Assembly (NCBI RefSeq): GCF_004153545.1
Contig: NZ_SDVA01000025.1
Location: 1 to 36,602 of the forward strand
DNA length: 36,602 nt
Direction: 5' to 3'
Source: Serinicoccus sediminis
GTDB lineage: Bacteria; Actinomycetota; Actinomycetes; Actinomycetales; Dermatophilaceae
Part shown: positions 25,355-32,907 of the stretch, one piece after another
Numbering within the stretch: the stretch's first letter is position 1
Layout: each line of letters begins with the position of its first letter
The notes under the pieces: generated by a model
What the model saw: only the letters and a program-made list of their open reading frames with translations
Databases searched by the model: none
What the model was told of the DNA's origin: nothing
Position numbers and translations under genes: made by a program

Positions 25355-26065
25355 CTAGGTCACGTCATCAGCGGTCGTGGCGATTCCCTTGATTGGCGCC
25401 TGAGTGCCCGTGGCCCAAGTCCGCTTGAGGATTCGCCAGTGGGTTGGACCCTTGCTTGTCGGCTTACCTGTCTCCGTGCACCGCTGGACGGCATAACGAG
25501 CTCCCGGGTCGGGGATGGATAAGAAGTGACGCCGGTCTTCGCTACCCGTCCAAGCCGGCCAGTGCTGGGTCTTCAGTCCCTTAGACGCCTTCGGTCCCGC
25601 CATCACAAAGTGCACGTCGAAAGCGCTCGCCAGGTCACCGCCGAAGATTGCGGCGAGCCGATCGATCTTGCCTTGCATCTGTTTGTTGGTCCAGCCCGTG
25701 AATGCCTTAGCCTCGACAAGCACCGTGTGCCGATGCTGGTGCCGATCTTCCCAAGCAATGAGAAGATCGATGTCTTCGATGGAGGCGCGCAAGAGCAACT
25801 GATTGACCGGCCACTGCTGGAGAGTACTGAGTGGGTCCGCGCCCTGGCAGATGACAGTCGCCGCGTAAAGCCAGTCCAAGGTGTAGTCCATCGCCACGAA
25901 CGCGTCGGTGGGGATCTCACGATCAATCGCCGCACCGAGCTGAGCTCGAACATCCTCGCCCAACGCGAAGGACCGCTGGGTCGCCCACTGGAACAAGATC
26001 GGGCGCTCGTGGCTGTCCAGAGCGGCCAGGATCTGGGTCCACGACTTCCGGGGTACTTCGCCCAT
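25355..26065 (-). CDS. PD-(D/E)XK-like protein, candidate nuclease
   Basis: About 236 residues from ATG 26065, which has GGAAGG four bases upstream; a GTG at 26092 would add nine residues. The core has IEDIDLLIAW (D98, D100) followed by VLVEAKAFTGW (E118-A-K120), the order and spacing of a PD-(D/E)XK active site, then NKQMQGKIDRLAAIFG, as in restriction-endonuclease-like folds. An N-terminal helical region precedes it. No methyltransferase lies beside it, so an orphan nuclease or a defence component is possible. Family identity cannot be given. Confidence 0.7.
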   Translation of the reverse strand: MGEVPRKSWTQILAALDSHERPILFQWATQRSFALGEDVRAQLGAAIDREIPTDAFVAMDYTLDWLYAATVICQGADPLSTLQQWPVNQLLLRASIEDIDLLIAWEDRHQHRHTVLVEAKAFTGWTNKQMQGKIDRLAAIFGGDLASAFDVHFVMAGPKASKGLKTQHWPAWTGSEDRRHFLSIPDPGARYAVQRCTETGKPTSKGPTHWRILKRTWATGTQAPIKGIATTADDVT

Positions 26066-26191
26066 GTGTCCTTCCCCATCACTCTCGGTCACAACTCAGC
26101 TTCGCCTCACTCTCCCATCATCGGCGGGCAGGCTAGGCCGCGACACGTCTCGGACCGGCTAGTTCGCGTCCTGTGATTCTGGCTGCGGGAC

Positions 26192-26197
26192 TAGGCT
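26192..26197 (+). promoter_or_regulatory. -10 box for leaderless small gene
   Basis: TAGGCT ends seven bases before ATG 26205. The spacing equals that of other leaderless promoters in this window, and no ribosome site is present. Confidence 0.5.
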
Positions 26198-26204
26198 GCG
26201 TCAC

Positions 26205-26408
26205 ATGTCGAAGCTTCCGAGAGTAGTCCTTCATCTGGCGCCCAAACTCGGGACGGCTGAGCATGCAGACATGGCGAATGCGGTCTCAGCGATTGCTCCG
26301 CCAGGCAGCAGCGTGGAGGTCGACGGCGTAGACAGCGACAAGGTCAACGAGGCGATGGACGCCCGATGGACGGACGTTCCCAAGTGGGACAAAACCGCAC
26401 ACGGCTGA
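26205..26408 (+). CDS. Small hypothetical protein (67 aa)
   Basis: A short soluble protein (LPRVVLHLAPKLGTAEHADM at the start, then an acidic middle and a Trp/Lys-rich end). There is no recognised family. It is supported by a leaderless-type promoter immediately upstream and by its position alone between a divergent gene and the IS110 element. It could be an antitoxin-sized regulator, but there is no direct evidence. Confidence 0.5.
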   Translation: MSKLPRVVLHLAPKLGTAEHADMANAVSAIAPPGSSVEVDGVDSDKVNEAMDARWTDVPKWDKTAHG

Positions 26409-26524
26409 AGAAGAACTGATCAGACGCTCGACCGCCCTCTGGTCACCATTCCGCGGGACGCCTGCATCCTAACCGCACGACTCTGGTTCCCCTCTGTGTC
26501 AAGGGGCCCCGGTGCCGTCGCTTT

Positions 26525-27811
26525 CTAGGGTGCGCCGCCGCTGGTCGCCGTCAAGGTCGTTCGTCCGGTGGGGCGCTGCACCTTGACGGCTCCGGCACGG
26601 CGACGCGGTGTGGCCGCTGCCGGGACCGGATGGGGCTGGTCGCGGTGGCCGGGCGGGGGTAGCGTCGGGTGTGCGGGTCCGGGAAGTGGCTGATCCGAAG
26701 TGCCGATGTGCGGGGGAAGGTCGGTCGCGCTGGATACCTCAGTCGCCCCGCGGTGCCCTCCCGGACCCGCCTCGACGTCTGGGGTCTGAAGCGACATGGC
26801 GTCGGCGAGGAGCTGGCGGTACACCACGTCGGACAGGCGCCGTTTGAGCGCGCGCAGCGCCTTCATCGATGTCTTGCCGTCGGCGACCTTGCGGTCGAAG
26901 TAGGCCCGGCCCTCGGTGGCGTTGCGCAGCTGCACGGTCGCGGCGATGTGCAGCACGTGGTTCATCCGCCTGTTCCCCGCCCGGGACAGGCGGTGGCGTA
27001 CCTGCTGCCCAGAAGAGGCGTCCAGCGGTGCGGTCCCGGTCCAGGACGCGAACCGCGCCCGGGTGGGGAACCGGGCGACGTCGCCGACATCGGCCAGGAT
27101 CCGTGCCGCGCCGGCAGGGCCGATGCCGTGGATGTCCATCAGGTGCGACCCGCGCGCCAGGACGGCGGCCTTCAGCTCAGCGTTCAGTGCCTTGAGCTTG
27201 GCGTCGACGGCGACCAGGTCAGTCAGCTCCTCGACCGCCATGCGCCGTCGGGTCCGCCCGGCGACGTCGCGAGGGCGGACGCTGGCCAGCATCCTCTTGG
27301 CCTGGGTCGCCGACAGGTCCCGCTTCCTCTTGCCCGGGATCAGCTCGCCCAGCAGGCGCTGCAGCCGATTGACCGTCTGCACCCGCAGCCGGGACAGCTC
27401 ATCGCGGCGGTCGGACAGCATCCGCAACGCCTCGAGCTCCCCATCACGGTGCACCACCCGCAACCCTCGGGTCCGGACGGCCACGACAGCGATGGAGTGC
27501 GCGTCCAGGGCATCGGTCTTGCGGTTGTGGCCGGTGTCGAACAACCGCACCCTGGCGGCCAGCTTCGCCGGGACGTCGACGACCCGTTCGCCGTCCTCGA
27601 CCAGCCGCTGAGCCAGCGGGCGCCCGGTCCCGTTGGCGCCCTCGACCGCCCACAGCCGGTGCGGGAAGGTCCGCGCGTAGGACCGCATCGCGGTGTACCC
27701 GCGCTGGTCGGTGTTGAACCGGCCGGTCGCGACCAGCCGCTCCTGACGGTCCACGATCTCGATCGTCGCGGACAGCTTGTGGGGGTCGACCCCGATGATG
27801 ACCTCTGCCAT
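26525..27811 (-). CDS. IS110-family transposase (DEDD recombinase)
   Basis: A 428-residue protein from ATG 27811 (AEVIIGVDPHKLSATIEIVD). The N-terminal RuvC-like DEDD domain shows D in VDPHK, E in AVEGANGTG and the pair in DALDAHS. The C-terminal Tnp domain has IHGIGPAGAARILADVGD, FASWTGTAPLDASSGQQ and RAGNRRMNHVLHIAA, where a serine is the expected second catalytic residue. The frame is intact, so the protein may be active. A proline-rich tail of about 85 residues follows the conserved part, as in other actinobacterial IS110 proteins. IS110 elements lack inverted repeats and are guided by a bridge RNA. Confidence 0.92.
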   Translation of the reverse strand: MAEVIIGVDPHKLSATIEIVDRQERLVATGRFNTDQRGYTAMRSYARTFPHRLWAVEGANGTGRPLAQRLVEDGERVVDVPAKLAARVRLFDTGHNRKTDALDAHSIAVVAVRTRGLRVVHRDGELEALRMLSDRRDELSRLRVQTVNRLQRLLGELIPGKRKRDLSATQAKRMLASVRPRDVAGRTRRRMAVEELTDLVAVDAKLKALNAELKAAVLARGSHLMDIHGIGPAGAARILADVGDVARFPTRARFASWTGTAPLDASSGQQVRHRLSRAGNRRMNHVLHIAATVQLRNATEGRAYFDRKVADGKTSMKALRALKRRLSDVVYRQLLADAMSLQTPDVEAGPGGHRGATEVSSATDLPPHIGTSDQPLPGPAHPTLPPPGHRDQPHPVPAAATPRRRAGAVKVQRPTGRTTLTATSGGAP

Positions 27812-27903
27812 GCTCCTCGCCTCCAACAGGCGCCTCGAACCGAAAACGGGAACGGCGAGGTGGGCAGTGCTACTACGAGCAGGGCAATCCCCTCTTGAGC
27901 CAC

Positions 27904-27929
27904 GCCTCGTCAGCGGTACCCGACGAGGC
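27904..27929 (-). ncRNA. Candidate bridge-RNA stem-loop of the IS110 element
   Basis: A perfect 8-bp stem, GCCTCGTC (27904-27911) with GACGAGGC (27922-27929), and a 10-nt loop lie in the non-coding stretch upstream of the transposase. In IS110-group elements the bridge RNA is encoded in this position and carries guide loops. The stem fits, but guide pairing with the flanks has not been tested. Confidence 0.3.
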
Positions 27930-28160
27930 ACAGTCCAGAAGAGAGCCACAACCACACGGGCTGGGCAGCCGCAATTGAGAGCGTCCCGCCGGGCACCTAA
28001 ACCGAGTCTGGCCCGACCCGATCATGAAGGGAAGTCTCCTAGTAGCCGCATTCAGCCGGCGACCCGACCGTGACCTTCACGCGCCTCTGAACGCGCGATG
28101 TCATGCGCCAACGACCAACCCGCCCGCCGTGGCTGGTGGGGGTTCACACCTTGACACCGC

Positions 28161-28166
28161 TAGGGT
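28161..28166 (+). promoter_or_regulatory. -10 box for leaderless gene at 28174
   Basis: TAGGGT ends seven bases before ATG 28174. The TTGACA at 28151 is only four bases upstream of it and so cannot serve as its -35. Confidence 0.5.
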
Positions 28167-28173
28167 CTCCGGT

Positions 28174-28749
28174 ATGACGAGCGTCAACCGCAACGGGGAC
28201 CTTCCGGGTACGTATCGAGTGACCGAAGGATCACGCGTTCCCTTCAAGGATGCGCTTGCGTCCTGGGTCCCGATAGCCCACCAAGAACTCATCTCCACTG
28301 CTAAGCGGTACCACGCAGTCATCACCTATATGGAGTTGAGCGAACTTGTTCAAGAGAAGTCTGGCATCCGCACACGTGTGCTCCTCACCAACTGGATTGG
28401 GAAGTTGCTCGAAGAAGTGGCCGTACGAGCCAAGGCGAAGGGCGAGCCACCGCTTACTTCGCTTTGCGTTCACCAAGATGGGACCATCGGCCCTGGTTAC
28501 GCCCGGGCACCGAGGTCAGTCGTCGACAGCCCTGGCGAAGATATTGAGTATTACGCCGCCGAACATCGCTTGCTGTGCTACCGCGAGTACGCCGTAGACC
28601 TGCCGGAAGACGGGGGGCGACCGGCGCTCACGAAGGCGGAGACGCGACGGCGAGCACGCAAGGCTGCACAGCAGCCCATCATGCAACCGGTCTGTCCAAA
28701 CTGTTCGACGGTGCTGCCGGCTACTGGGCGGTGTGACTACTGCGGGTGA
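28174..28749 (+). CDS. Unassigned protein with C-terminal zinc ribbon
   Basis: A 191-residue protein from ATG 28174, chosen for its leaderless promoter; the frame is open further upstream but without support. Core: HAVITYMELSELVQEKSGI, NWIGKLLEEVAV, GEPPLTSLCVH and IGPGYARA. The C-terminus is a CPNC plus CDYC zinc ribbon. I have seen this core in uncharacterised actinobacterial proteins but know no function. The pattern TYxEL, G-x-LL, L-S-L, GPGY recurs in the protein at 28823-29260, pointing to a shared fold. Confidence 0.65.
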   Translation: MTSVNRNGDLPGTYRVTEGSRVPFKDALASWVPIAHQELISTAKRYHAVITYMELSELVQEKSGIRTRVLLTNWIGKLLEEVAVRAKAKGEPPLTSLCVHQDGTIGPGYARAPRSVVDSPGEDIEYYAAEHRLLCYREYAVDLPEDGGRPALTKAETRRRARKAAQQPIMQPVCPNCSTVLPATGRCDYCG

Positions 28750-28822
28750 GTTTTGCTTCCTCGTCCAAGAGCTGGACGAGGCAGCCGGACGTTCACGTCA
28801 CCTACCTACGGCGTTCGTCATG

Positions 28823-29260
28823 TCACGTGGACCTGTGGTCAAAATCGCTTGGTGCGTAGTGTGCGTGCACCTGTTTGACCTGGCTGGTCCAGAATGCTTC
28901 ATTCTGAACCGTGGATGCTCGAGGTTCGAGTAGGCCCAACTGGGCAGCTAGCTTGTAGAACCCTGGTCCTGCGTCATTGGCGTTGAGGTAGATGACGATC
29001 GAGGACAGCATAGCGCCGCTATCAGAGAGCGTGCGGTCGACGACGGAGCCCAAAAGGGCACCCACTGCGGCACGCCCGGAGTCTTGCGAGAAATCGAACG
29101 GTGGCTGACCAGTCCGCTGGGCAAGAACTGTATACAACCCGGTGTAGGTCGTCATTCGGGCTAGACCCGCTTGGGCTGATAAAAAGTCGACAGCCTCCTG
29201 CACGAGTTCGTGCCACTCAGTCTCAAGTCTCCCGTACACGCCTCCCTCACCTTTCGTCAT
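28823..29260 (-). CDS. Unassigned protein, possible relative of the 28174 protein
   Basis: A 145-residue protein. Core: MTTYTGLYTVLAQRTGQ, GRAAVGALLGSVVDRT, MLSSIVIYLNANDAGPGFY and KLAAQLGLLE. These blocks follow the same order as in the neighbouring protein at 28174-28749, without its zinc ribbon. The two genes converge with 73 bp between stops. The start is ATG 29260; a GTG seven codons in, behind a GGGAGG, is an alternative. No function is known to me. Confidence 0.65.
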   Translation of the reverse strand: MTKGEGGVYGRLETEWHELVQEAVDFLSAQAGLARMTTYTGLYTVLAQRTGQPPFDFSQDSGRAAVGALLGSVVDRTLSDSGAMLSSIVIYLNANDAGPGFYKLAAQLGLLEPRASTVQNEAFWTSQVKQVHAHYAPSDFDHRST

Positions 29261-29523
29261 GTCGGCTGCTGCTAACCCAACCTACGGTCTCGTCCGCCGC
29301 TGGGAGAGCTGGAAGACGCAGACGCGCTCGGTCGTTGACGACTTTGTGAGTTACAGGACCCCGCTGCTGCGAACGCGCGGATCTGCCGCTGGTAGTCCGT
29401 CCTGGTGCGGTCGCATCGCGCGCTCTGTTCAGATGGACTGCCGTGGACCCTTAGCGATTTGAGCCACAGCCCGCCAGCAGGACGACGGGGGGCCAAGCCT
29501 GCATAACGTCACTCACCAGCGGC

Positions 29524-29748
29524 TCATGTTTCCGCGCGCTTATGCCGCAGCTCTCTTTGAACGCGAACGAGCAGCGTAATTCCGGATGCAATGGTGATCA
29601 GTAGAAGCGTGCCGAGGATGTAGAGAATCAGCGGACGCTCAACGGTGGCCACAAGTACTGGGACGCCCACGAGCATGAGCACCAACCCTCCCACCAGAAG
29701 TAGGACCACCCTCTTTGAAGCGCTGCCCTCAGTCAGATCCTTGGCCAT
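29524..29748 (-). CDS. Small membrane protein, two TM helices
   Basis: A 74-residue protein from ATG 29748, which has GGAGGAGG about six bases upstream; an upstream in-frame ATG at 29766 overlaps that ribosome site. Two hydrophobic stretches (VVLLLVGGLVLMLVGVPVLV and LILYILGTLLLITIASGITL) are separated by a short ERP turn, with a basic C-terminal end. It belongs to the inner membrane; no family is recognised. Confidence 0.7.
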   Translation of the reverse strand: MAKDLTEGSASKRVVLLLVGGLVLMLVGVPVLVATVERPLILYILGTLLLITIASGITLLVRVQRELRHKRAET

Positions 29749-29877
29749 ATGCCCACCTCCTCCCATAGTGCGCGGCCCAAGGTACCTGCGCCAGGAGCCA
29801 GGGACCAGAGACGTGTGGGCCCGACGTCCTGAACTGCCGCGATTTGGAGGCGGGCCGTGGGTACGGTAGCGCTGTGA

Positions 29878-30069
29878 CTACATGGGCGAAGGGCGTCGAC
29901 CACTGTCCCTAACGAGCAGGAAGGCCCACAAGCACAGCACGATCAGCGCAGCAATCCACCCGACTGGTGCGAGCACCGAGTCGGAGTAGGTGCCGACGAG
30001 CACCAACGGGGGCACGAGTAGTCCGATCCACACCCACTTCGATTTACGGGTCTGAATAGTGCTGTCCAT
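29878..30069 (-). CDS. Small membrane protein, two TM helices
   Basis: A 63-residue protein from ATG 30069 with GGGGAG about nine bases upstream. The two hydrophobic segments are WVWIGLLVPPLVLVGTY and VGWIAALIVLCLWAFLLV, followed by a basic tail. It shares the general layout of the neighbouring gene at 29524 but shows no obvious sequence identity. The function is unknown. Confidence 0.6.
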   Translation of the reverse strand: MDSTIQTRKSKWVWIGLLVPPLVLVGTYSDSVLAPVGWIAALIVLCLWAFLLVRDSGRRPSPM

Positions 30070-30262
30070 GCGTCGACGTCTCCCCGATGAGTCAGCTTGT
30101 GCGCGTCCGGCGCGCGCCGCTGTCACAGTAGTCGACGGCGAAAGGGTCTGCTCCGGGCAGGCCGTTCGACACCAAGAGAAACTCGGATCTGCCGCCGGTC
30201 GGTCGTTCGCGCCAAGCGTCATTCCGCCGCCTTTGTCAGCAAGAAGTGGCAACGTGGAAGGC

Positions 30263-31024
30263 ATGACCTATGACCCACGGTTCCTCCAGGCCGCGTTGAA
30301 CGGTGACAGGATTCACCCAGCCGTACCGCACACACCGGACGAGCTTGCTGCGGACACGGTCGCCTCGGTCGCCGCTGGCGCGGACTCGGTCCACGTCCAT
30401 GCATTCGACGACCACGACCGTCAGACACTTGCCGCCCAGCACGTCGCCAGAGTGCTGCGTGCTATCCGGTTGGCCTCGCCGGGGACCCCGATCTCTATGA
30501 CGACATCCGCAGACGTCGAGTCCGACCCCGCTATCAGGTACCGAGCGATCGAGGCATGGACGGAACTACCGGACCTGGTGACCGCCAACCAGGGCGAGCC
30601 CGGCATCGTGGACGTGTGTGAACTCCTCGCCCGTCGCGGAGTCGGTATCGAGGCGGGGTTACTGTCGCTGGCGGACGCGGAGGCGTTCGTCGCCTCAGGC
30701 ACTGCTCGTTGGTGCGTCAGGGTCATGGTCGAACCTCTCGACGCGGACCCGGAAGCGGCAGTGGCCCACGCGGCGGCCATCGAGACCGTCGTCTCCTCAG
30801 CTGGCATCACGCTTCCCCAGGTTCATCACGGTGACGGCGTGGCCTCCTGGGCGGTGAACGAGCGGGCGGTCAGGCTCGGCCACGGCATCCGGACCGGCTT
30901 GGAGGACACCCCGGATCTGGCGGACAACCGCCGGGCGAAGAACAACGCCGAATGCGTCCGGGCGGCCCGCGCTCTCCTCGACGGCACCACGAGCCAGCGG
31001 CATGGACGGGCCCCAGGCGCGTAG
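30263..31024 (+). CDS. Beta-keto acid cleavage enzyme (BKACE, DUF849)
   Basis: A 253-residue TIM-barrel protein from ATG 30263. ALNGDRIHPAVPHTPDELA and HVHAFDD supply the two zinc histidines H44 and H46, and GHGIRTGLEDT supplies E214, the third ligand, followed by the usual KNNAE. BKACEs convert a beta-keto acid plus acetyl-CoA to acetoacetate and a CoA ester; individual substrates vary. It converges on the maleylacetate reductase gene, whose product 3-oxoadipate is a beta-keto acid, so that is a natural candidate substrate. A weak GGAAGG lies close to the start. Family firm, substrate inferred. Confidence 0.85.
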   Translation: MTYDPRFLQAALNGDRIHPAVPHTPDELAADTVASVAAGADSVHVHAFDDHDRQTLAAQHVARVLRAIRLASPGTPISMTTSADVESDPAIRYRAIEAWTELPDLVTANQGEPGIVDVCELLARRGVGIEAGLLSLADAEAFVASGTARWCVRVMVEPLDADPEAAVAHAAAIETVVSSAGITLPQVHHGDGVASWAVNERAVRLGHGIRTGLEDTPDLADNRRAKNNAECVRAARALLDGTTSQRHGRAPGA

Positions 31025-31123
31025 CTGCGCCACCCAAGATCGCGTCAAGGCGCGTCACACCGCCGCAAATGACCAGGCAGCTCACCCGCGTGCCGCGTTA
31101 TGTTCTCGTGTCGGGGCCGTGGG

Positions 31124-32188
31124 TCAACGCCGAACGTCTTCCCCCCGTATCGCAGACCGAAGGAGTGACGCCACGCTCTTCTGGCTTACCCGCCGAGGGT
31201 TCGAGTCCGGGATCGCCGCGGTCGCCAGCTCTGCCGCAAGATCGACGTCGTCCTCGGTGAAGCCGATCCTACTTAGCGAGGCGGGCGCACCCACCGCGCG
31301 GGCGAGGTCCCACAACCCGGCGGCACCGTTCGGGGTCCCGAGAGCTTCCGCGATGCGGGCCTCGGAGTCCGGGTCCGCCTCGGCGTTGTAGGCCGCGACG
31401 TAGGGCAGCACCACGGCGTGGGTCGGGGCGTGGGGCAGGTTGAACGTCCCGCCCAGGACGTGGCAGATCTTGTGGTGCATCCCGGCCCCCGCCGAGGCCA
31501 GGGCCACCCCCGAGAGGTAGGTGCCGTAGAGCACCCGCTCATGAGCGCGCACATCCGCCGTGTCAGCCCGGAGGCCGCGCAGCCCCGGGACCAGCGCCCG
31601 CACCCCCTCACCGGCCATGGCCCGGTTGATGGGGTCGGCCCGAGGGGCCCACAGGCTGTCCACCGCATGGGCCAGGGCGTTCAGGCCGGAGTGGACCGCG
31701 AGGTCGGCCGGCAGGCCCTGGGTCAGCGTCGCGTCGTAGACCACGACCCTTGGCAGCACCCGGAGGTCGGTCCCGGTGGTCTTGCGCTCGTCCTCGGTCA
31801 TCCCCCAGATGTCGGTCGCCTCCGACCCGGAGAAGGTGGTGGGCACCGCGACGACCGGCAGCCCGGTGTCTCGGGCGACGATCTTGGCGAGCCCCGTGGC
31901 CGAGCCGCCGCCGATCGCGACCCCCGAGTCCGCACCCACGTCCCGGGCCAGCGCGACCGCCTCGCGGGCCCGCTCCGCCGGCACGTGCTGGACGACCCGA
32001 TCGATGTGCCCCACGACGCCGAACTCCTCGGAGACCTGGTCCACGACCTCGGCTGCGTGACCACCTCCCACGAGCAGCGGCCGGGAGACCCCCAGGTCAC
32101 GCAGGGCCGTGGCGATGTTCGCCGCGGCCGCCCCGGTGCCGAAGAGCACGCGCTGCCCCAGCGTGGTGTGGTCGAACCTGATCTTCAT
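31124..32188 (-). CDS. Maleylacetate reductase
   Basis: A 354-residue member of the iron-alcohol-dehydrogenase superfamily. The N-terminus KIRFDHTTLGQRVLFGTG is characteristic, GGGSATGLAK (93-102) binds NAD(P)H, and FSGSEATDIWGMTE, HSGLNALAHAVD (166-177) and HHKICHVLGG (238-247) follow. It reduces maleylacetate to 3-oxoadipate in catabolism of hydroquinones, chlorocatechols or resorcinols. ATG 32188 has GGGAGAGG a few bases upstream. An ATG at 32227 that overlaps the hydrolase stop (ATGA) is the alternative and would add 13 residues. It is the last gene of a three-gene operon. Confidence 0.88.
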   Translation of the reverse strand: MKIRFDHTTLGQRVLFGTGAAAANIATALRDLGVSRPLLVGGGHAAEVVDQVSEEFGVVGHIDRVVQHVPAERAREAVALARDVGADSGVAIGGGSATGLAKIVARDTGLPVVAVPTTFSGSEATDIWGMTEDERKTTGTDLRVLPRVVVYDATLTQGLPADLAVHSGLNALAHAVDSLWAPRADPINRAMAGEGVRALVPGLRGLRADTADVRAHERVLYGTYLSGVALASAGAGMHHKICHVLGGTFNLPHAPTHAVVLPYVAAYNAEADPDSEARIAEALGTPNGAAGLWDLARAVGAPASLSRIGFTEDDVDLAAELATAAIPDSNPRRVSQKSVASLLRSAIRGEDVRR

Positions 32189-32223
32189 ACGATCCTCTCC
32201 CTCGTCCCGCACCGGTGGCGCGG

Positions 32224-32907
32224 TCATCGCTGTGCGGTGGCGCTCACGGTATGCCGCAGCAACCGGGCGGTGAGCTCGGTCGCCGTCGCGCTGACCTCGT
32301 GCTCGGCACCCGGCTCGACGATCGAGGTGAGGTGGGCGCCCATACCTCGCAACAGGTCCTCGGTCTGTGCCATCCGGGTGCGGGGGACCCAGGGGTCGGC
32401 CTCGCACCCGGCCAGCAGGGCCGGCGTCCCGTCAAAGTCGCCCGCGAACGACACCTCCTCGCGCTCGGTCCCGACGTAACCACCGGTGAGGACGACGAGA
32501 CCGGCATACCGGGCGGGGTGCAGGAGCGCCCAGTGAGCGAGCAGGCAGGCCCCCTGCGAGAACCCGAGCAGCACCATCCGCTCCGGCGGCCACCCCGCGG
32601 CGTCGAGGCGACCCACGTGCTCGTCGACCGCCTCGAGCGACCAGGCGAGCCACGGGTCGTCGTCGGGTCGCTCCTCCATGAAGCCGTACGGGTACCAGCT
32701 CTGCCCGGCCGCGGCCGGAGCCAGCCAGCGCAGACCCTCGACATCCAGGCGATCGGCGAGGGCGCGCATGTCGGCGGGGGACTGGGTGCGTCCGTGCACC
32801 GCGAGCACCGCGACCGGCGCGTCCTCCTCGCCCCAGCACTCCGCACCCGCGTCGAGGTGCGGGTTCTCGCCGGATCGCGGTGGTGCCGGGGCCGCGGAGC
32901 TGGTCAC
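32224..32907 (-). CDS. Alpha/beta hydrolase, phospholipase/carboxylesterase type
   Basis: A 227-residue hydrolase. VLAVHGRTQSPADM forms the oxyanion region. The triad is visible as S117 in GFSQGA, D171 in CEADPW and H203 in GAEHEV. The closest known setting is the Bacillus mhq genes, where a similar esterase is encoded next to a VOC dioxygenase and responds to quinones. Here it may cleave an ester or lactone intermediate. GTG 32907 overlaps the dioxygenase stop by 4 bp (GTGA), so translation is coupled. Confidence 0.85.
   Translation of the reverse strand: MTSSAAPAPPRSGENPHLDAGAECWGEEDAPVAVLAVHGRTQSPADMRALADRLDVEGLRWLAPAAAGQSWYPYGFMEERPDDDPWLAWSLEAVDEHVGRLDAAGWPPERMVLLGFSQGACLLAHWALLHPARYAGLVVLTGGYVGTEREEVSFAGDFDGTPALLAGCEADPWVPRTRMAQTEDLLRGMGAHLTSIVEPGAEHEVSATATELTARLLRHTVSATAQR

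Larger units (their letters stand above)
26525..27929 (-). mobile_element. IS110-family element, minimum extent
   Basis: The minimum extent covers the intact transposase gene plus the upstream hairpin. The exact ends could not be set because the family has no inverted repeats and no uninterrupted site is available. They probably lie between 26409 and 26520 on the left and between 27930 and 28120 on the right. Confidence 0.75.

Noticed and set aside
26669-27898. Plus-strand reading frame of 409 codons
   Set aside because: It is antisense to the IS110 transposase.
28151-28156. TTGACA as a -35 box for the 28174 gene
   Set aside because: It is only four bases from the TAGGGT box; a -35 needs about 17.
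31190-31220. tRNA-like GGGTTCGAGTCC string
   Set aside because: It lies inside the maleylacetate reductase gene and the flanks do not pair as a T-arm.
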